Source: a virus
Virus record (IMG/VR): IMGVR_UViG_3300042888_000304
Span: 1 to 31,747 of that record
DNA length: 31,747 nt
Direction: 5' to 3' (one strand)
Each line of letters opens with the position of its first letter. The stretch's first letter is position 1. Shown piece by piece: positions 1-5,624 of the stretch. A model generated the notes under the pieces. The model ran no database searches, was not told where the DNA came from, and worked only from the letters and a program-made list of their open reading frames with translations. The position numbers and the translations under genes are program-made.

Positions 1-290
1 TGTGATGCTGCTGACATAATGCTGTTGATGTCAGGTGTGCGGCGGTTTGCTGCGTTGGTGACCATCTCGGATTGACGCTGCTGACCAATTGCCTTTGCGG
101 TCGCTGCTTGTTGCGCCTTCTTCTGCTGACGCATTGCATCCTGTTGCGCTTGCTGCCCCGCCATTGCAGATGCTGCTGAAATGCCAACACCCGCTGCTGC
201 TGCGCCGGCTCCAACCGCTGCCGCGCCGGTTGCTGCTGCTGCTGTTGCCGATGCGCCGAGCGCAAGTCCAAGTGATGTAAATACTGGCAT
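1..290 (-). CDS. Ala-rich phage virion-associated protein (partial, C-terminus off the window)
   Basis: The reading frame opens at ATG 290 and stays open to the window edge, so only the first 96 residues are visible. The protein starts MPVFTSLGLAL and has a long Ala/Gly-rich hydrophobic stretch (about residues 5-45). A Gln/Lys-rich, probably helical segment follows, ending in TPDINSIM. A hydrophobic start followed by a Gln-rich helix resembles small podovirus internal or head-neck proteins, including the gp14-like protein at the other end of this window, but I cannot assign a family. The start is supported by AAGGAG lying inside the end of the preceding acetyltransferase gene and by a TAATG stop/start overlap. 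Its position just after the terminase genes suggests it begins the head module, with portal expected next. Confidence 0.7.
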   Translation of the reverse strand, partial: MPVFTSLGLALGASATAAAATGAAAVGAGAAAAGVGISAASAMAGQQAQQDAMRQQKKAQQAATAKAIGQQRQSEMVTNAANRRTPDINSIMSAAS

Positions 291-739
291 TACAGTCTCC
301 TTGCGTATGTGTGTTCTGATTCCTTGTATCCCAATTTGTGCAGCAACTTGCCAACCGCGTTGTTCAGGTCAATCTGAAGGGAAGACATTGTTGCCACCGT
401 TGCACCTTGTTCTGCTGCCCACGCCTCGTATGCCTTGACAAGCATGATCCCCGCTCGACCGCCCCGATACTCGGTGTTTACCCACCAGGCAAGTTCGCAA
501 GCGATCTTGACACGGGGCGCAAACCAAATGGGATTGATGATTGCACCAAGCATCCCAACGACTTCGCCTTGCAGGTCAGCGACAAGCACACAACCATGCG
601 TCATAAGTGCGCGTACAGCGTCAGCCAATTCGTCGTCTGTTGCGTTGATCATCGCTGCATGTGGCGCGTATTCGTGGAATTGCCTGCTCATATGCGTTAG
701 CACCTCCACATCGTCCATCGTTGCATTGCGAATGATCAT
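290..739 (-). CDS. GNAT-family N-acetyltransferase
   Basis: The 149-residue protein has the GNAT layout: N-terminal MIIRNATMDDVEVL, a central strand VLVADLQGEVVGML, and the acetyl-CoA pyrophosphate-binding segment EYRGGRAGIMLV (about residues 90-101). A helix and C-terminal strand with LLHKLGYKESEHTY follow. GNAT enzymes move an acetyl group from acetyl-CoA to an amine; the target here is unknown and could be a host or virion protein. The start ATG is preceded by AAGGG about ten bases upstream. It lies 36 bases after the large terminase gene, and that gap holds a 13-base motif shared with the gap before the tail-fibre gene. Phages often carry such enzymes near packaging or head genes, but their role is rarely known. 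Confidence 0.85.
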   Translation of the reverse strand: MIIRNATMDDVEVLTHMSRQFHEYAPHAAMINATDDELADAVRALMTHGCVLVADLQGEVVGMLGAIINPIWFAPRVKIACELAWWVNTEYRGGRAGIMLVKAYEAWAAEQGATVATMSSLQIDLNNAVGKLLHKLGYKESEHTYARRL

Positions 740-763
740 CGTAAAGTTATCCCTTGCAATAGA

Positions 764-776
764 TAATACGGGTACT
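764..776 (-). repeat. Copy 1 of a 13-bp intergenic motif, AGTACCCGTATTA
   Basis: The minus-strand sequence AGTACCCGTATTA begins at the last base of the TerL stop codon. It is repeated exactly at 19473-19485, directly after the stop codon of the giant ejection gene. Both copies are followed within 5-6 bases by GCAA and then by the leader of the next minus-strand gene. Such placement suggests a late regulatory site, such as a phage-specific promoter, antitermination site or processing site. The function is not shown by sequence. Confidence 0.55.
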
Positions 777-2098
777 CACTTGTAATTCGCGTACGGGTCG
801 TACTCTTTCAATTTCGCACCCTTCACCTTGTACTTGTCAAAGAGTGTGCGCCGGCGAACGGGGTAAGCGAAGGTGAGAGCGAGCGCATCGGCAAGGTCTG
901 GGGACGCACCACCCTGCAAACGCTTCTTGATCTCGTCCTTTGATTCAAGCACCTTGCGACCTGCCTGGTCAAACCAATACACAGGCGTTGCAATCTCTTG
1001 CTTCAACGCGACATCTTGCGGTATTTGACCGCCTGCATGAATCCACTCACGCATACCCCACCACATCTCAGTGCGTCGATTGACAAACTGGTCAGGCTGC
1101 ATGGCTTTGCCACCGAACGGCACTTCGATGGGGTCAAAGTCAAGTTGCCGCAACCTGTCAATGACACCCGCTCCCGCTCCGCTGTCAACGAACACAGCAT
1201 CAGGCTCCCAATCGTCAATGACCTGTGCAACGCGAGCGGCCAACTCCATGTTGTCAATGCCCCGGTACACCAGTGGTTGGAATGCCACAAGACCCTGCCG
1301 CTTGAAGATGACCGAGCGGTCATCGCCAAACCGCGCAGGATCAACGCCAAGTATCCGCGCTGATCCTTCCACATCTTTGTCGGTGTATTCCCGCTTCGCT
1401 GCCATCTCGGCGTCTGACAGGCTGATCAACTGGTCGTCGCCGGCCGCGCTGAAGTCACACAGGTACTCGCGAGCGAACGCCGTTTCAGGCATGTCGCGCT
1501 TCAGTCGCTCAACTTCAACCGGATCAATGGATTGAGTATCGTATACGGTATATTTCGCTGCGTTCCAACCTGATAACGACTGTGCGCGGAAGTACAACTC
1601 GCTGAACAAGTTGACACCCGTAGGTGTGCCAATGAACATTGCCCACCCCTGACGATCAGACAACGCCGGCTGAATGATGTCGTTCCACACCTCGGGTTTA
1701 ACCTGGGCAACCTCATCAATCACGCAACCGTCAAGGCGAACACCGCGCATTGCATCGGGGTTGTCACCACCAAAGATCCGGATGACGCAACCGTTGTGCT
1801 TGAAAGTGACAAGCAAGTCACCTTCGTTGATGTCAACGGCATTAGCAACAAGTAGCGGTGACAACTTCTGTTTAAGTCGCGCCCACGCAATGGCTTTGGC
1901 CTGCTTTAAGAACGGTGCAATGTAGAAGAACAAGCCAAGTTCCTTGTCAAAGCGCATGGCCTTGTCAATGAGTTCCATGATGGCAAGTTCCGTTTTGCCG
2001 GCGCGACGGTGAAGAGCCAGCACAGTAAACCGCTTGCGAGCAATGTGACATTCTCGTTGCCACTTGCGCGGTTGGTAATCAATGCGGATCTCGGTCAT
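776..2098 (-). CDS. terL: Terminase large subunit (packaging ATPase and nuclease)
   Basis: This 440-residue protein is the DNA-packaging motor. The ATPase domain has a Walker A loop LHRRAGKT (about residues 29-36), a Walker B CVIDEV (125-130) and the coupling motif GTPTG (157-161). The C-terminal RNase H-fold nuclease has acidic residues in GVDPARFGDD (251-260, D253), VFVDSGAGAG (D305) and SPDLADALALTFA (D401 and D404). Length and motif order match a complete terminase. It pumps DNA into the prohead through the portal, with the small subunit choosing the site. The ATG overlaps the small-subunit stop codon by four bases (ATGA), so the two are translationally coupled. It is in the same minus-strand operon as the regulatory genes to its right. 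Confidence 0.97.
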   Translation of the reverse strand: MTEIRIDYQPRKWQRECHIARKRFTVLALHRRAGKTELAIMELIDKAMRFDKELGLFFYIAPFLKQAKAIAWARLKQKLSPLLVANAVDINEGDLLVTFKHNGCVIRIFGGDNPDAMRGVRLDGCVIDEVAQVKPEVWNDIIQPALSDRQGWAMFIGTPTGVNLFSELYFRAQSLSGWNAAKYTVYDTQSIDPVEVERLKRDMPETAFAREYLCDFSAAGDDQLISLSDAEMAAKREYTDKDVEGSARILGVDPARFGDDRSVIFKRQGLVAFQPLVYRGIDNMELAARVAQVIDDWEPDAVFVDSGAGAGVIDRLRQLDFDPIEVPFGGKAMQPDQFVNRRTEMWWGMREWIHAGGQIPQDVALKQEIATPVYWFDQAGRKVLESKDEIKKRLQGGASPDLADALALTFAYPVRRRTLFDKYKVKGAKLKEYDPYANYK

Positions 2099-2559
2099 GT
2101 GATTAATGGGACACCAGTTGTCACCGTAAGTGTGACACCACCACCGTGATCAACTGCGGTGCGGTCGCCGTATTTCTTTGGATGCCATTTGGCTAGCAAA
2201 CGCAAGCGTGTGTCAACTTGCAACCTTCTCCAGGCTGCTTGCACTTGGTCAACTGGCTCGGTGTCGGCGAGTGCTTGACAGTCTTCCGCAATGACATCAC
2301 ACCCGCTATCTCTCGCGCGCGCGAATTGTATAGCGAATTGTTTATCACTGTCAATCCAATTGTAAACACTTTGCCGAGTGATACTTCCGTGAAGTTTGCA
2401 GAATTCGTTTAACGATCTTCCGCTACTAATCCAAGCAATAAGTGCTTCCCGTAATTCAATTCTTTCCGGGGTGATTTCTTTCTTTGGCCGGCCGCGTTTC
2501 TTCGGCAAGGACTTGGACGACCCGTTTGTAACCGCGAGGGATTTGTGCTCTTCGTTCAT
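2095..2559 (-). CDS. terS: Terminase small subunit
   Basis: This 154-residue protein begins with a basic AT-hook-like segment KKRGRPKK (about 20-27). A helix-turn-helix region (about 40-75, LNEFCKLHGSITRQSVYNWI) follows. The C-terminal half contains DTRLRLLAKWHPKKYGDR, a signature of phage small terminase proteins. The small subunit binds the packaging site on phage DNA and hands it to the ATPase. The stop overlaps the TerL start (ATGA). The start at 2559 lies 104 bases inside the upstream HTH gene in another frame, and it has no clear Shine-Dalgarno sequence, so translation may depend on ribosomes passing through the upstream gene. Function is well supported; the exact start is less certain. 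Confidence 0.9.
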   Translation of the reverse strand: MNEEHKSLAVTNGSSKSLPKKRGRPKKEITPERIELREALIAWISSGRSLNEFCKLHGSITRQSVYNWIDSDKQFAIQFARARDSGCDVIAEDCQALADTEPVDQVQAAWRRLQVDTRLRLLAKWHPKKYGDRTAVDHGGGVTLTVTTGVPLIT

Positions 2560-2752
2560 AGTTGCAGATTTTTTGAATAGTTGACTTGCCTAGGTTAAAC
2601 ATCACCGCCAACTTGTTATACGACAATTTGCGTTCTTCACGGGCGATACGAATTGACAGCACAACACTGTCAAGTATTCGTGCGTTGTGGTGTGACTGCC
2701 CTATACGTTTTCCGTATTCGTTAACAGCAATAAGGGCAATCCGTGTATTCAT
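2456..2752 (-). CDS. Small helix-turn-helix DNA-binding protein
   Basis: The 98-residue protein has a recognisable HTH of the resolvase/transposase-like type at about residues 42-70 (LSYNKLAVMFNLGKSTIQKI), followed by a basic segment NYERRAQIPRGYKR. It probably binds DNA as a regulator or packaging accessory factor; no specific family is certain. Its start overlaps the upstream 78-aa gene by ATGA. Its last third (from about residue 65) shares 104 bases with the beginning of the small terminase gene in another frame. The HTH signature lies upstream of the overlap, which supports the gene independently. Being just before terS suggests a role in packaging-site recognition or late-gene control, but that is inference. 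Confidence 0.7.
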   Translation of the reverse strand: MNTRIALIAVNEYGKRIGQSHHNARILDSVVLSIRIAREERKLSYNKLAVMFNLGKSTIQKICNYERRAQIPRGYKRVVQVLAEETRPAKERNHPGKN

Positions 2753-2985
2753 ACGCGTTTTTGTAGAACAAGGTCAAACCCTGCTGCGTGTGCTACTTGC
2801 AGGGCAGATCGAAAGTTTGGTACTCGCGAGCCATTGCGTGTGCCTGGTGCTCCGAGGAGGCATCGCACTGTATGTGCGCGTAGGATTCCCTCCTCCTCCA
2901 TCCGTAAGGCAAGGTCGTTTCGTGTCAATCCCTCTGATTCAAGGGACGCTTTAATTGCAAATTTGAAATCGTCGTAACTGTGCAT
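2749..2985 (-). CDS. Small HTH-like regulator, probably translated from a leaderless mRNA
   Basis: The 78-residue protein (MHSYDDFKFAIKASLESEGLTRNDLAL...) has an XRE-like arrangement. LTRNDLALRMEEEGI looks like the start of an HTH, and ALQVAHAAGFDLVLQKRV resembles the C-terminal end of many small phage repressor-like proteins. It may be a repressor or Cro-like protein, but the HTH is not canonical. There is no Shine-Dalgarno sequence. Instead an extended -10 element (TGC TATACT) ends seven bases before the ATG, so the transcript probably begins at or next to the start codon, as for lambda cI made from PRM. It is the first gene of a coupled unit with the next HTH gene and the terminase genes. 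Confidence 0.65.
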   Translation of the reverse strand: MHSYDDFKFAIKASLESEGLTRNDLALRMEEEGILRAHTVRCLLGAPGTRNGSRVPNFRSALQVAHAAGFDLVLQKRV

Positions 2986-3002
2986 ACGACCGAGTATAGC
3001 AT
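2986..3002 (-). promoter_or_regulatory. Extended -10 promoter for the HTH/terminase genes
   Basis: On the minus strand TGC precedes TATACT (2998-2993), giving an extended -10. Seven bases separate it from the ATG at 2985. The 16-base block TATACTC-N4-CGTATG or GTATG closely matches the block before the gene starting at 4333, with identical spacing. No good -35 hexamer is visible at 17 bases, which is usual for extended -10 promoters. Confidence 0.5.
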
Positions 3003-3006
3003 TGCA

Positions 3007-3549
3007 TTACATTTCCCAATACACTTCTTCGCCACGTTTGTACAACTTTAACTGTTGCTTGTAGGCATCGGGCTTAACGAAGTGTTTGTCAACGACAGTG
3101 AAATGATTGTTGGGGATGAGCAGGAAGTAGCCTTCAAAGGTGGTAATGAGGCTAAGTGGCTTGTGTTCGGCCGGGTATCGGCTTGAACCGTCAGCCCAAT
3201 CAATCACAATACCTGTGTGTATTCCTTCCTCTTCAGCGCGGAATGCGTTGACAGTTAGACCTTCAAGGTAATCCAATCGAATGGCTTCAATGTGTTCTCC
3301 CATAGCACCCCACGGCTGAGAGGAGTCATCAACATCCGGGTCAAAGTTAGTGGTGGAGGATAGTGCGTGAAGCGGCAAACCTGACCAGTGCGCTCCTGAC
3401 GCTAGAACGACATGGCAACACAGGTACTGACCGGGACGGGCGTACACGGCATGCCAGATGCCTGGTGTTGTGCCGGCTGGCATGTTAGGGCCAAGGAACT
3501 GATTGTCAACATACACATACAGGTGATGCGGCAAGTTAGCGTGTTTCAT
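3007..3549 (-). CDS. Hypothetical phage protein, 180 aa
   Basis: I do not recognise this family. The protein (MKHANLPHHLYVYVDNQFLGP...) has no signal peptide or membrane segment. It looks like a globular, mostly beta protein: it has alternating aromatic/hydrophobic strands such as GQYLCCHVVLASGAHWSG, HTGIVIDWADGSSRY and EGYFLLIPNNHFTVVD, and it is rich in His and Trp. The start overlaps the stop of the upstream 112-aa gene by ATGA, so it belongs to the operon beginning at 4333. Only 22 bases separate its stop from the next ATG, and the extended -10 of the next gene lies in that gap. Confidence 0.7.
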   Translation of the reverse strand: MKHANLPHHLYVYVDNQFLGPNMPAGTTPGIWHAVYARPGQYLCCHVVLASGAHWSGLPLHALSSTTNFDPDVDDSSQPWGAMGEHIEAIRLDYLEGLTVNAFRAEEEGIHTGIVIDWADGSSRYPAEHKPLSLITTFEGYFLLIPNNHFTVVDKHFVKPDAYKQQLKLYKRGEEVYWEM

Positions 3550-3884
3550 GCGTTTAACTTCGACGGCACTGGTCGATTGGATGACTGCAATACGCGTGAT
3601 GGAACAACTGCTTTAGGATCGTTTGCCCACTGTGTCAACTCGTCAATGATGCGAGTAAACCAATCGGTGGTTGGCACTTTCCTGACATATTCCTCGCGAA
3701 TCCTGCGGGTGGTGTTGTGCCGTATCTGTGCGCTTGTGCGGTACGGGGTGCATTGAATGACAATGCCGTCATCGTCTACCCCAATGAATCCTGTCTTGGT
3801 GTACCCACACAGGAAACCCTCGTTCTTAAGGTAAAACATCACTTGTTCGCGGTGCTGCATTGTGACTCGGGAATCGGTTCTCAT
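3546..3884 (-). CDS. Hypothetical phage protein, 112 aa
   Basis: This soluble protein of unknown function starts MRTDSRVTMQHREQVMFYLKNEGFLCGYTKTGFIGVDDDGIVI. The N-terminal half could be a compact alpha/beta domain and the C-terminal half is basic (IRHNTTRRIREEYVRK, then a helix DWFTRIIDELTQWA). The start overlaps the upstream gene's stop by ATGA, and its own stop overlaps the next start the same way, so three genes (4333, 3884, 3549) are translationally coupled. An alternative start at the second Met (residue 9) is possible. The basic patch would allow nucleic-acid binding, but no motif proves it. Confidence 0.65.
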   Translation of the reverse strand: MRTDSRVTMQHREQVMFYLKNEGFLCGYTKTGFIGVDDDGIVIQCTPYRTSAQIRHNTTRRIREEYVRKVPTTDWFTRIIDELTQWANDPKAVVPSRVLQSSNRPVPSKLNA

Positions 3885-4333
3885 CGGTTGCCTCTCTTTG
3901 TGTTTAATCGGACATGCTCAACAGCGACTGCAAGAATTCGGCGCGACTCAGGGACATGGCCAATAAAGTCAGATACCTGCTCTAGTTCTCGCACGGTGAC
4001 ATCGTTGAGCATTGTTTCAGCCCAATCATCCCACTCCTTCAGTTCTCGTTCTGACGGTGGTGTGCATCGCTGTAGGTCGTCGCGTGTTTGCTCAACCTCA
4101 CGCTCGCCTACCAGGTTCTGAGGGATGAGAGCGCAATACGCTTTGTGTATCGCTGCAATCTCAGGCTTAAAGTCACGAACAAGTCGGTGCTGGCGAATGC
4201 ATGCTTGCAACTTGTCCTGATGCAAAGACCCCCACTTCTCGTTCAATAAACTTGACAGCACAGGCTCAAGTTTCCACTTCGGCCACATCTCTTCCATCAA
4301 CTTTCGGTTGTCCATCCATGTGATTGTTGTCAT
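3881..4333 (-). CDS. Hypothetical phage protein, about 150 aa, first gene of the leftward operon
   Basis: This helical, charged protein of unknown function begins MTTITWMDNRKLMEEMWPKWKLEPVLSS. It contains WGSLHQDKLQACIRQHRL and PEIAAIHKAYCAL, a Trp-and-Leu-rich helical pattern seen in phage proteins of the early or replication region. I chose the ATG at 4333, not the in-frame ATG at 4351. A TATACT -10 element lies exactly seven bases upstream of 4333, with the same spacing and flanks as before the gene starting at 2985, and neither ATG has a Shine-Dalgarno sequence. The mRNA is therefore probably leaderless. If 4351 is used the protein is six residues longer. It heads the operon that runs left to the terminase genes. 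Confidence 0.65.
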   Translation of the reverse strand: MTTITWMDNRKLMEEMWPKWKLEPVLSSLLNEKWGSLHQDKLQACIRQHRLVRDFKPEIAAIHKAYCALIPQNLVGEREVEQTRDDLQRCTPPSERELKEWDDWAETMLNDVTVRELEQVSDFIGHVPESRRILAVAVEHVRLNTKRGNR

Positions 4334-4350
4334 ACGCGAGAGTATATACA
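4334..4350 (-). promoter_or_regulatory. -10 promoter element giving a probable leaderless start
   Basis: TATACT (4346-4341 on the minus strand) is followed by seven bases and ATG 4333-4331. The block TATACTC...GTATG is shared with the promoter at 2986-3002 at the same spacing. TTGCGC lies about 17 bases further upstream as a weak -35. This promoter would drive the leftward operon. Confidence 0.5.
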
Positions 4351-4371
4351 TGTTTCAAGTTACGCGCAAAT

Positions 4372-4398
4372 CTATGCATGTCTATCAAACGTGCATAG
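4372..4398. repeat. Inverted repeat CTATGCA...TGCATAG
   Basis: CTATGCA at 4372-4378 is the reverse complement of TGCATAG at 4392-4398, with a 13-base gap. It lies 26 bases upstream of the -10 at 4341-4346, where a regulator of the leftward operon could bind. Confidence 0.45.
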
Positions 4399-4404
4399 TT
4401 AAAC

Positions 4405-4420
4405 CCATCGAATTCGATGG
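4405..4420. promoter_or_regulatory. Perfect 16-bp palindrome, operator candidate
   Basis: CCATCGAATTCGATGG is its own reverse complement. It is intergenic, 59 bases upstream of the -10 element of the leftward operon. Perfect palindromes of this size are typical dimeric-repressor sites. The small HTH proteins encoded in this window are candidate ligands; binding is not shown. Confidence 0.5.
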
Positions 4421-4489
4421 TATTAGGCCGGGTCTTTGAATTCAGTTGAGTAGGTTTGTTTTTGAAATTTCGTTTTTTCAAGCACATAA

Positions 4490-4509
4490 ATCTGCATACA
4501 AGCGCAGAT
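4490..4509. repeat. Inverted repeat ATCTGC...GCAGAT
   Basis: ATCTGC (4490-4495) pairs with GCAGAT (4504-4509) across eight bases. The left arm is part of TCTGCATA, which recurs at 5280 and, inverted, at 5311, suggesting a shared binding site in this control region. Confidence 0.35.
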
Positions 4510-4562
4510 GCTAAGGCTGGAATGGTAAGTTTTTTTGATTCAAAACATGACATGTCGCGTTG

Positions 4563-4875
4563 TCAACGTACTAGCACGGAGAGCGTTGAGGGAGCATCCC
4601 CGACCGTAGTCGGAGAAGCGTACTTGCACGGTTTCGCGCATCGGTATGCCTGTTGGTCTTTCACCTTGTTTCGGGTGGACGATTCCCTGGTATGCCACTA
4701 CACCACATGCTTTCGCACGGCCATGCGCCGGGATGCTTGGCACATGGACTTACTACGTCCGTTCCCACCAACCTTCGCCAGTGGGTAATACTCCTAACTT
4801 GAGCCGGAGTACCGCAACTTGTGTGCTATGAGGGCTGCCTCGTCGGCGATACCCGTTCGTAATGCGGCTGCACAC
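4563..4875 (-). ncRNA. Candidate large structured RNA, class unassigned
   Basis: Read on the minus strand, this non-coding stretch folds into a chain of helices: GTGTGC/GCACAC (4875-4870 with 4826-4821), GAGG/CCTC (4841-4830), GTACTCC/GGAGTAT (4812-4806 with 4794-4788), CCCAC/GTGGG in inverted order (4785-4764), GGAC/GTCC (4760-4746), CATGTGCC/GGCGCATG (4746-4722), CGTGC-GAAA-GCATG (4719-4706), CCGAC-TACG-GTCGG (4613-4600) and TCAACG/CGTTGA (4589-4563). Three helices contain G-U pairs that become C-A mismatches on the plus strand, and two end in stable GNRA and UNCG tetraloops only on the minus strand, so the minus strand is the RNA strand. At over 300 nt it is in the size range of ornate phage RNAs such as GOLLD or IscB-type omega RNAs (HEARO), but I cannot assign it, and no IscB gene is visible. 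Confidence 0.6.
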
Positions 4876-4892
4876 CTACCACCAAATTGTCG

Positions 4893-5063
4893 TTACTTTG
4901 CGGCTGGAGGCAAGTCTGTTCGGACTTTGCCGTACTTCCGCACATGAACTTTCGAGCGATTCAAGAACTCAGGAGTCAAAGGAATCGTGTCCATCCAATT
5001 TGGATCTCCACGCTTGCCGAATGGCTTCTTGATCTTGCGCCCCTGACTCATGCCGCGAATCAT
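4893..5063 (-). CDS. Possible small basic protein, 56 aa
   Basis: An open frame starting MIRGMSQGRKIKKPFGKRG and ending RTDLPPAAK would make a 56-residue, strongly basic protein. A second ATG (5051) would make it four residues shorter. There is no Shine-Dalgarno sequence, and the frame ends 18 bases before the first helix of the candidate structured RNA on the same strand. The composition looks protein-like rather than random, and a basic RNA- or DNA-binding role next to a structured RNA would be attractive. I recognise no family, and it could be a chance ORF in a regulatory region. Confidence 0.3.
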   Translation of the reverse strand: MIRGMSQGRKIKKPFGKRGDPNWMDTIPLTPEFLNRSKVHVRKYGKVRTDLPPAAK

Positions 5064-5129
5064 AACAATTAAATCAAGCCGCGCAACCCGCCGCGATTGG
5101 TTTGGATTATTACGCCAAATACATGCCAG

Positions 5130-5158
5130 TTCGGATTCTTGCAGCAATGTGGTACACT
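5130..5158 (+). promoter_or_regulatory. Extended -10 promoter candidate
   Basis: TGG-TACACT (5150-5158) forms an extended -10 element, with a weak -35 (TTCGGA, 5130-5135) 17 bases upstream. Predicted transcription would start near 5165, just where the strong hairpin of the plus-strand RNA candidate begins. Confidence 0.35.
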
Positions 5159-5164
5159 CAAGTT

Positions 5165-5433
5165 CCCCGGAAGCGCGGCGCGTAGATCGAAAGATCCGCG
5201 CCGTGTTTATTTCCGGAGCAGGAAATACAGGTTAAAGTGGAATGTTGACAGCATCGACACAGCCTGCAAACTATGTCGATCTGCATAAAGGTTCAAATTA
5301 TTCATAGGTTTATGCAGACAGCAGCGCGTTGCCGCGCCCTGTCCCGTCGGTAGGTTCTGTTACCCCATTGCCTGGAAAACGAGGGGCGTACCTTACGGCC
5401 TTGTGCCTCGTCGCAAGTGGGAGTCTTACCCAC
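5165..5433 (+). ncRNA. Candidate structured RNA or long structured leader
   Basis: The strongest element is a three-part hairpin: CCGGAA/TTCCGG (5167-5172 with 5211-5216), a 10-bp stem (5173-5182 with 5197-5206), a TA bulge, and GATC-GAAA-GATC (5185-5196). Two G-U pairs in the 10-bp stem would be C-A on the other strand, and the GNRA loop exists only on the plus strand. Further helices follow: ATCGACA/TGTCGAT (5253-5280), TCTGCATAAA/TTTATGCAGA (5280-5318), GCGCG-TTGC-CGCGC (5324-5337), GGTAG/TTACC (5349-5364), ACGAGG/CCTCGT (5379-5411) and GTGGG/CCCAC (5417-5433). It has no start codon with a ribosome binding site. It could be a separate small RNA or the leader of the early operon. Confidence 0.45.
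5280..5318. repeat. 10-bp inverted repeat TCTGCATAAA...TTTATGCAGA
   Basis: Perfect 10-base arms are separated by 19 bases. The half site TCTGCATA also occurs at 4491. As DNA it could be an operator; as RNA it is one helix of the plus-strand structured candidate. Confidence 0.5.
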
Positions 5434-5462
5434 ATCACCGCGCAAGCATCATACATGGCTTG

Positions 5463-5524
5463 TCTGTCAACAATTTGTTGCCATTATCCAACTACAAATT
5501 GTCAATATGCACAAATCTGTCAAC
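5463..5524. repeat. Direct and inverted repeats upstream of the early promoter
   Basis: TCTGTCAAC occurs twice in direct orientation (5463-5471 and 5516-5524). Between them CAATTTG (5471-5477) and CAAATTG (5495-5501) form an inverted repeat. They lie 20-80 bases upstream of the -35 box at 5543, where activator or repressor sites are expected. Confidence 0.5.
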
Positions 5525-5542
5525 TTTATGTAAGTGTAGGGG

Positions 5543-5570
5543 TTGACGCTGTAATACGGCAGCGTATTCT
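5543..5570 (+). promoter_or_regulatory. Sigma70-type early promoter with a palindromic spacer
   Basis: TTGACG (5543-5548) and TATTCT (5565-5570) are separated by 16 bases. An inverted repeat, CGCTG (5547-5551) and CAGCG (5560-5564), fills the spacer, so a repressor bound there would block RNA polymerase. The first gene, a 22-aa peptide, starts about 48 bases after the expected start site. Confidence 0.65.
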
Positions 5571-5624
5571 GTGTGAGTCAAGAGCGCGGCTCAAGACAAC
5601 GCACCTAGTTTGAGAGGACTGACA

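Larger units (their letters stand above)
4347..5624. other. Divergent control region, 1.28 kb, no confident gene
   Basis: This gap separates the leftward operon (starting 4333) from the rightward early operon (starting 5625). It holds a perfect 16-bp palindrome, further inverted repeats, a candidate minus-strand structured RNA (4563-4875), a candidate plus-strand structured RNA (5165-5433), three direct or inverted copies of TCTGCATA, and a promoter with operator-like repeats (5463-5570). One small basic minus-strand ORF (4893-5063) may or may not be real. A replication origin could also lie here, but no iteron array is visible. Confidence 0.75.

Noticed and set aside
4266-4553. Minus-strand ORF of 95 codons (MSCFESKK...)
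   Set aside because: It overlaps the start of a better-supported gene and runs through the palindromes and promoter of the control region without a ribosome-binding site.
4562-4633. Imperfect direct repeat CGTACTAGCACGG / CGTACTTGCACGG
   Set aside because: Two copies only (near 4567 and 4619), inside the structured RNA, so not evidence for a CRISPR array or iterons.
4540-4743. Minus-strand ORF of 67 codons in the structured RNA candidate
   Set aside because: No start signal or protein-like pattern; the bases are better explained by RNA helices and tetraloops.
5289-5300. GGTTCAAATT resembling a tRNA T-loop
   Set aside because: No matching acceptor, D or anticodon arms around it; it lies in the loop of a 10-bp inverted repeat.
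5551-5558. TAATACG sequence resembling the start of a T7 promoter
   Set aside because: Only the first seven or eight bases match and no phage RNA polymerase gene is visible; the host-type -35/-10 promoter explains the site better.
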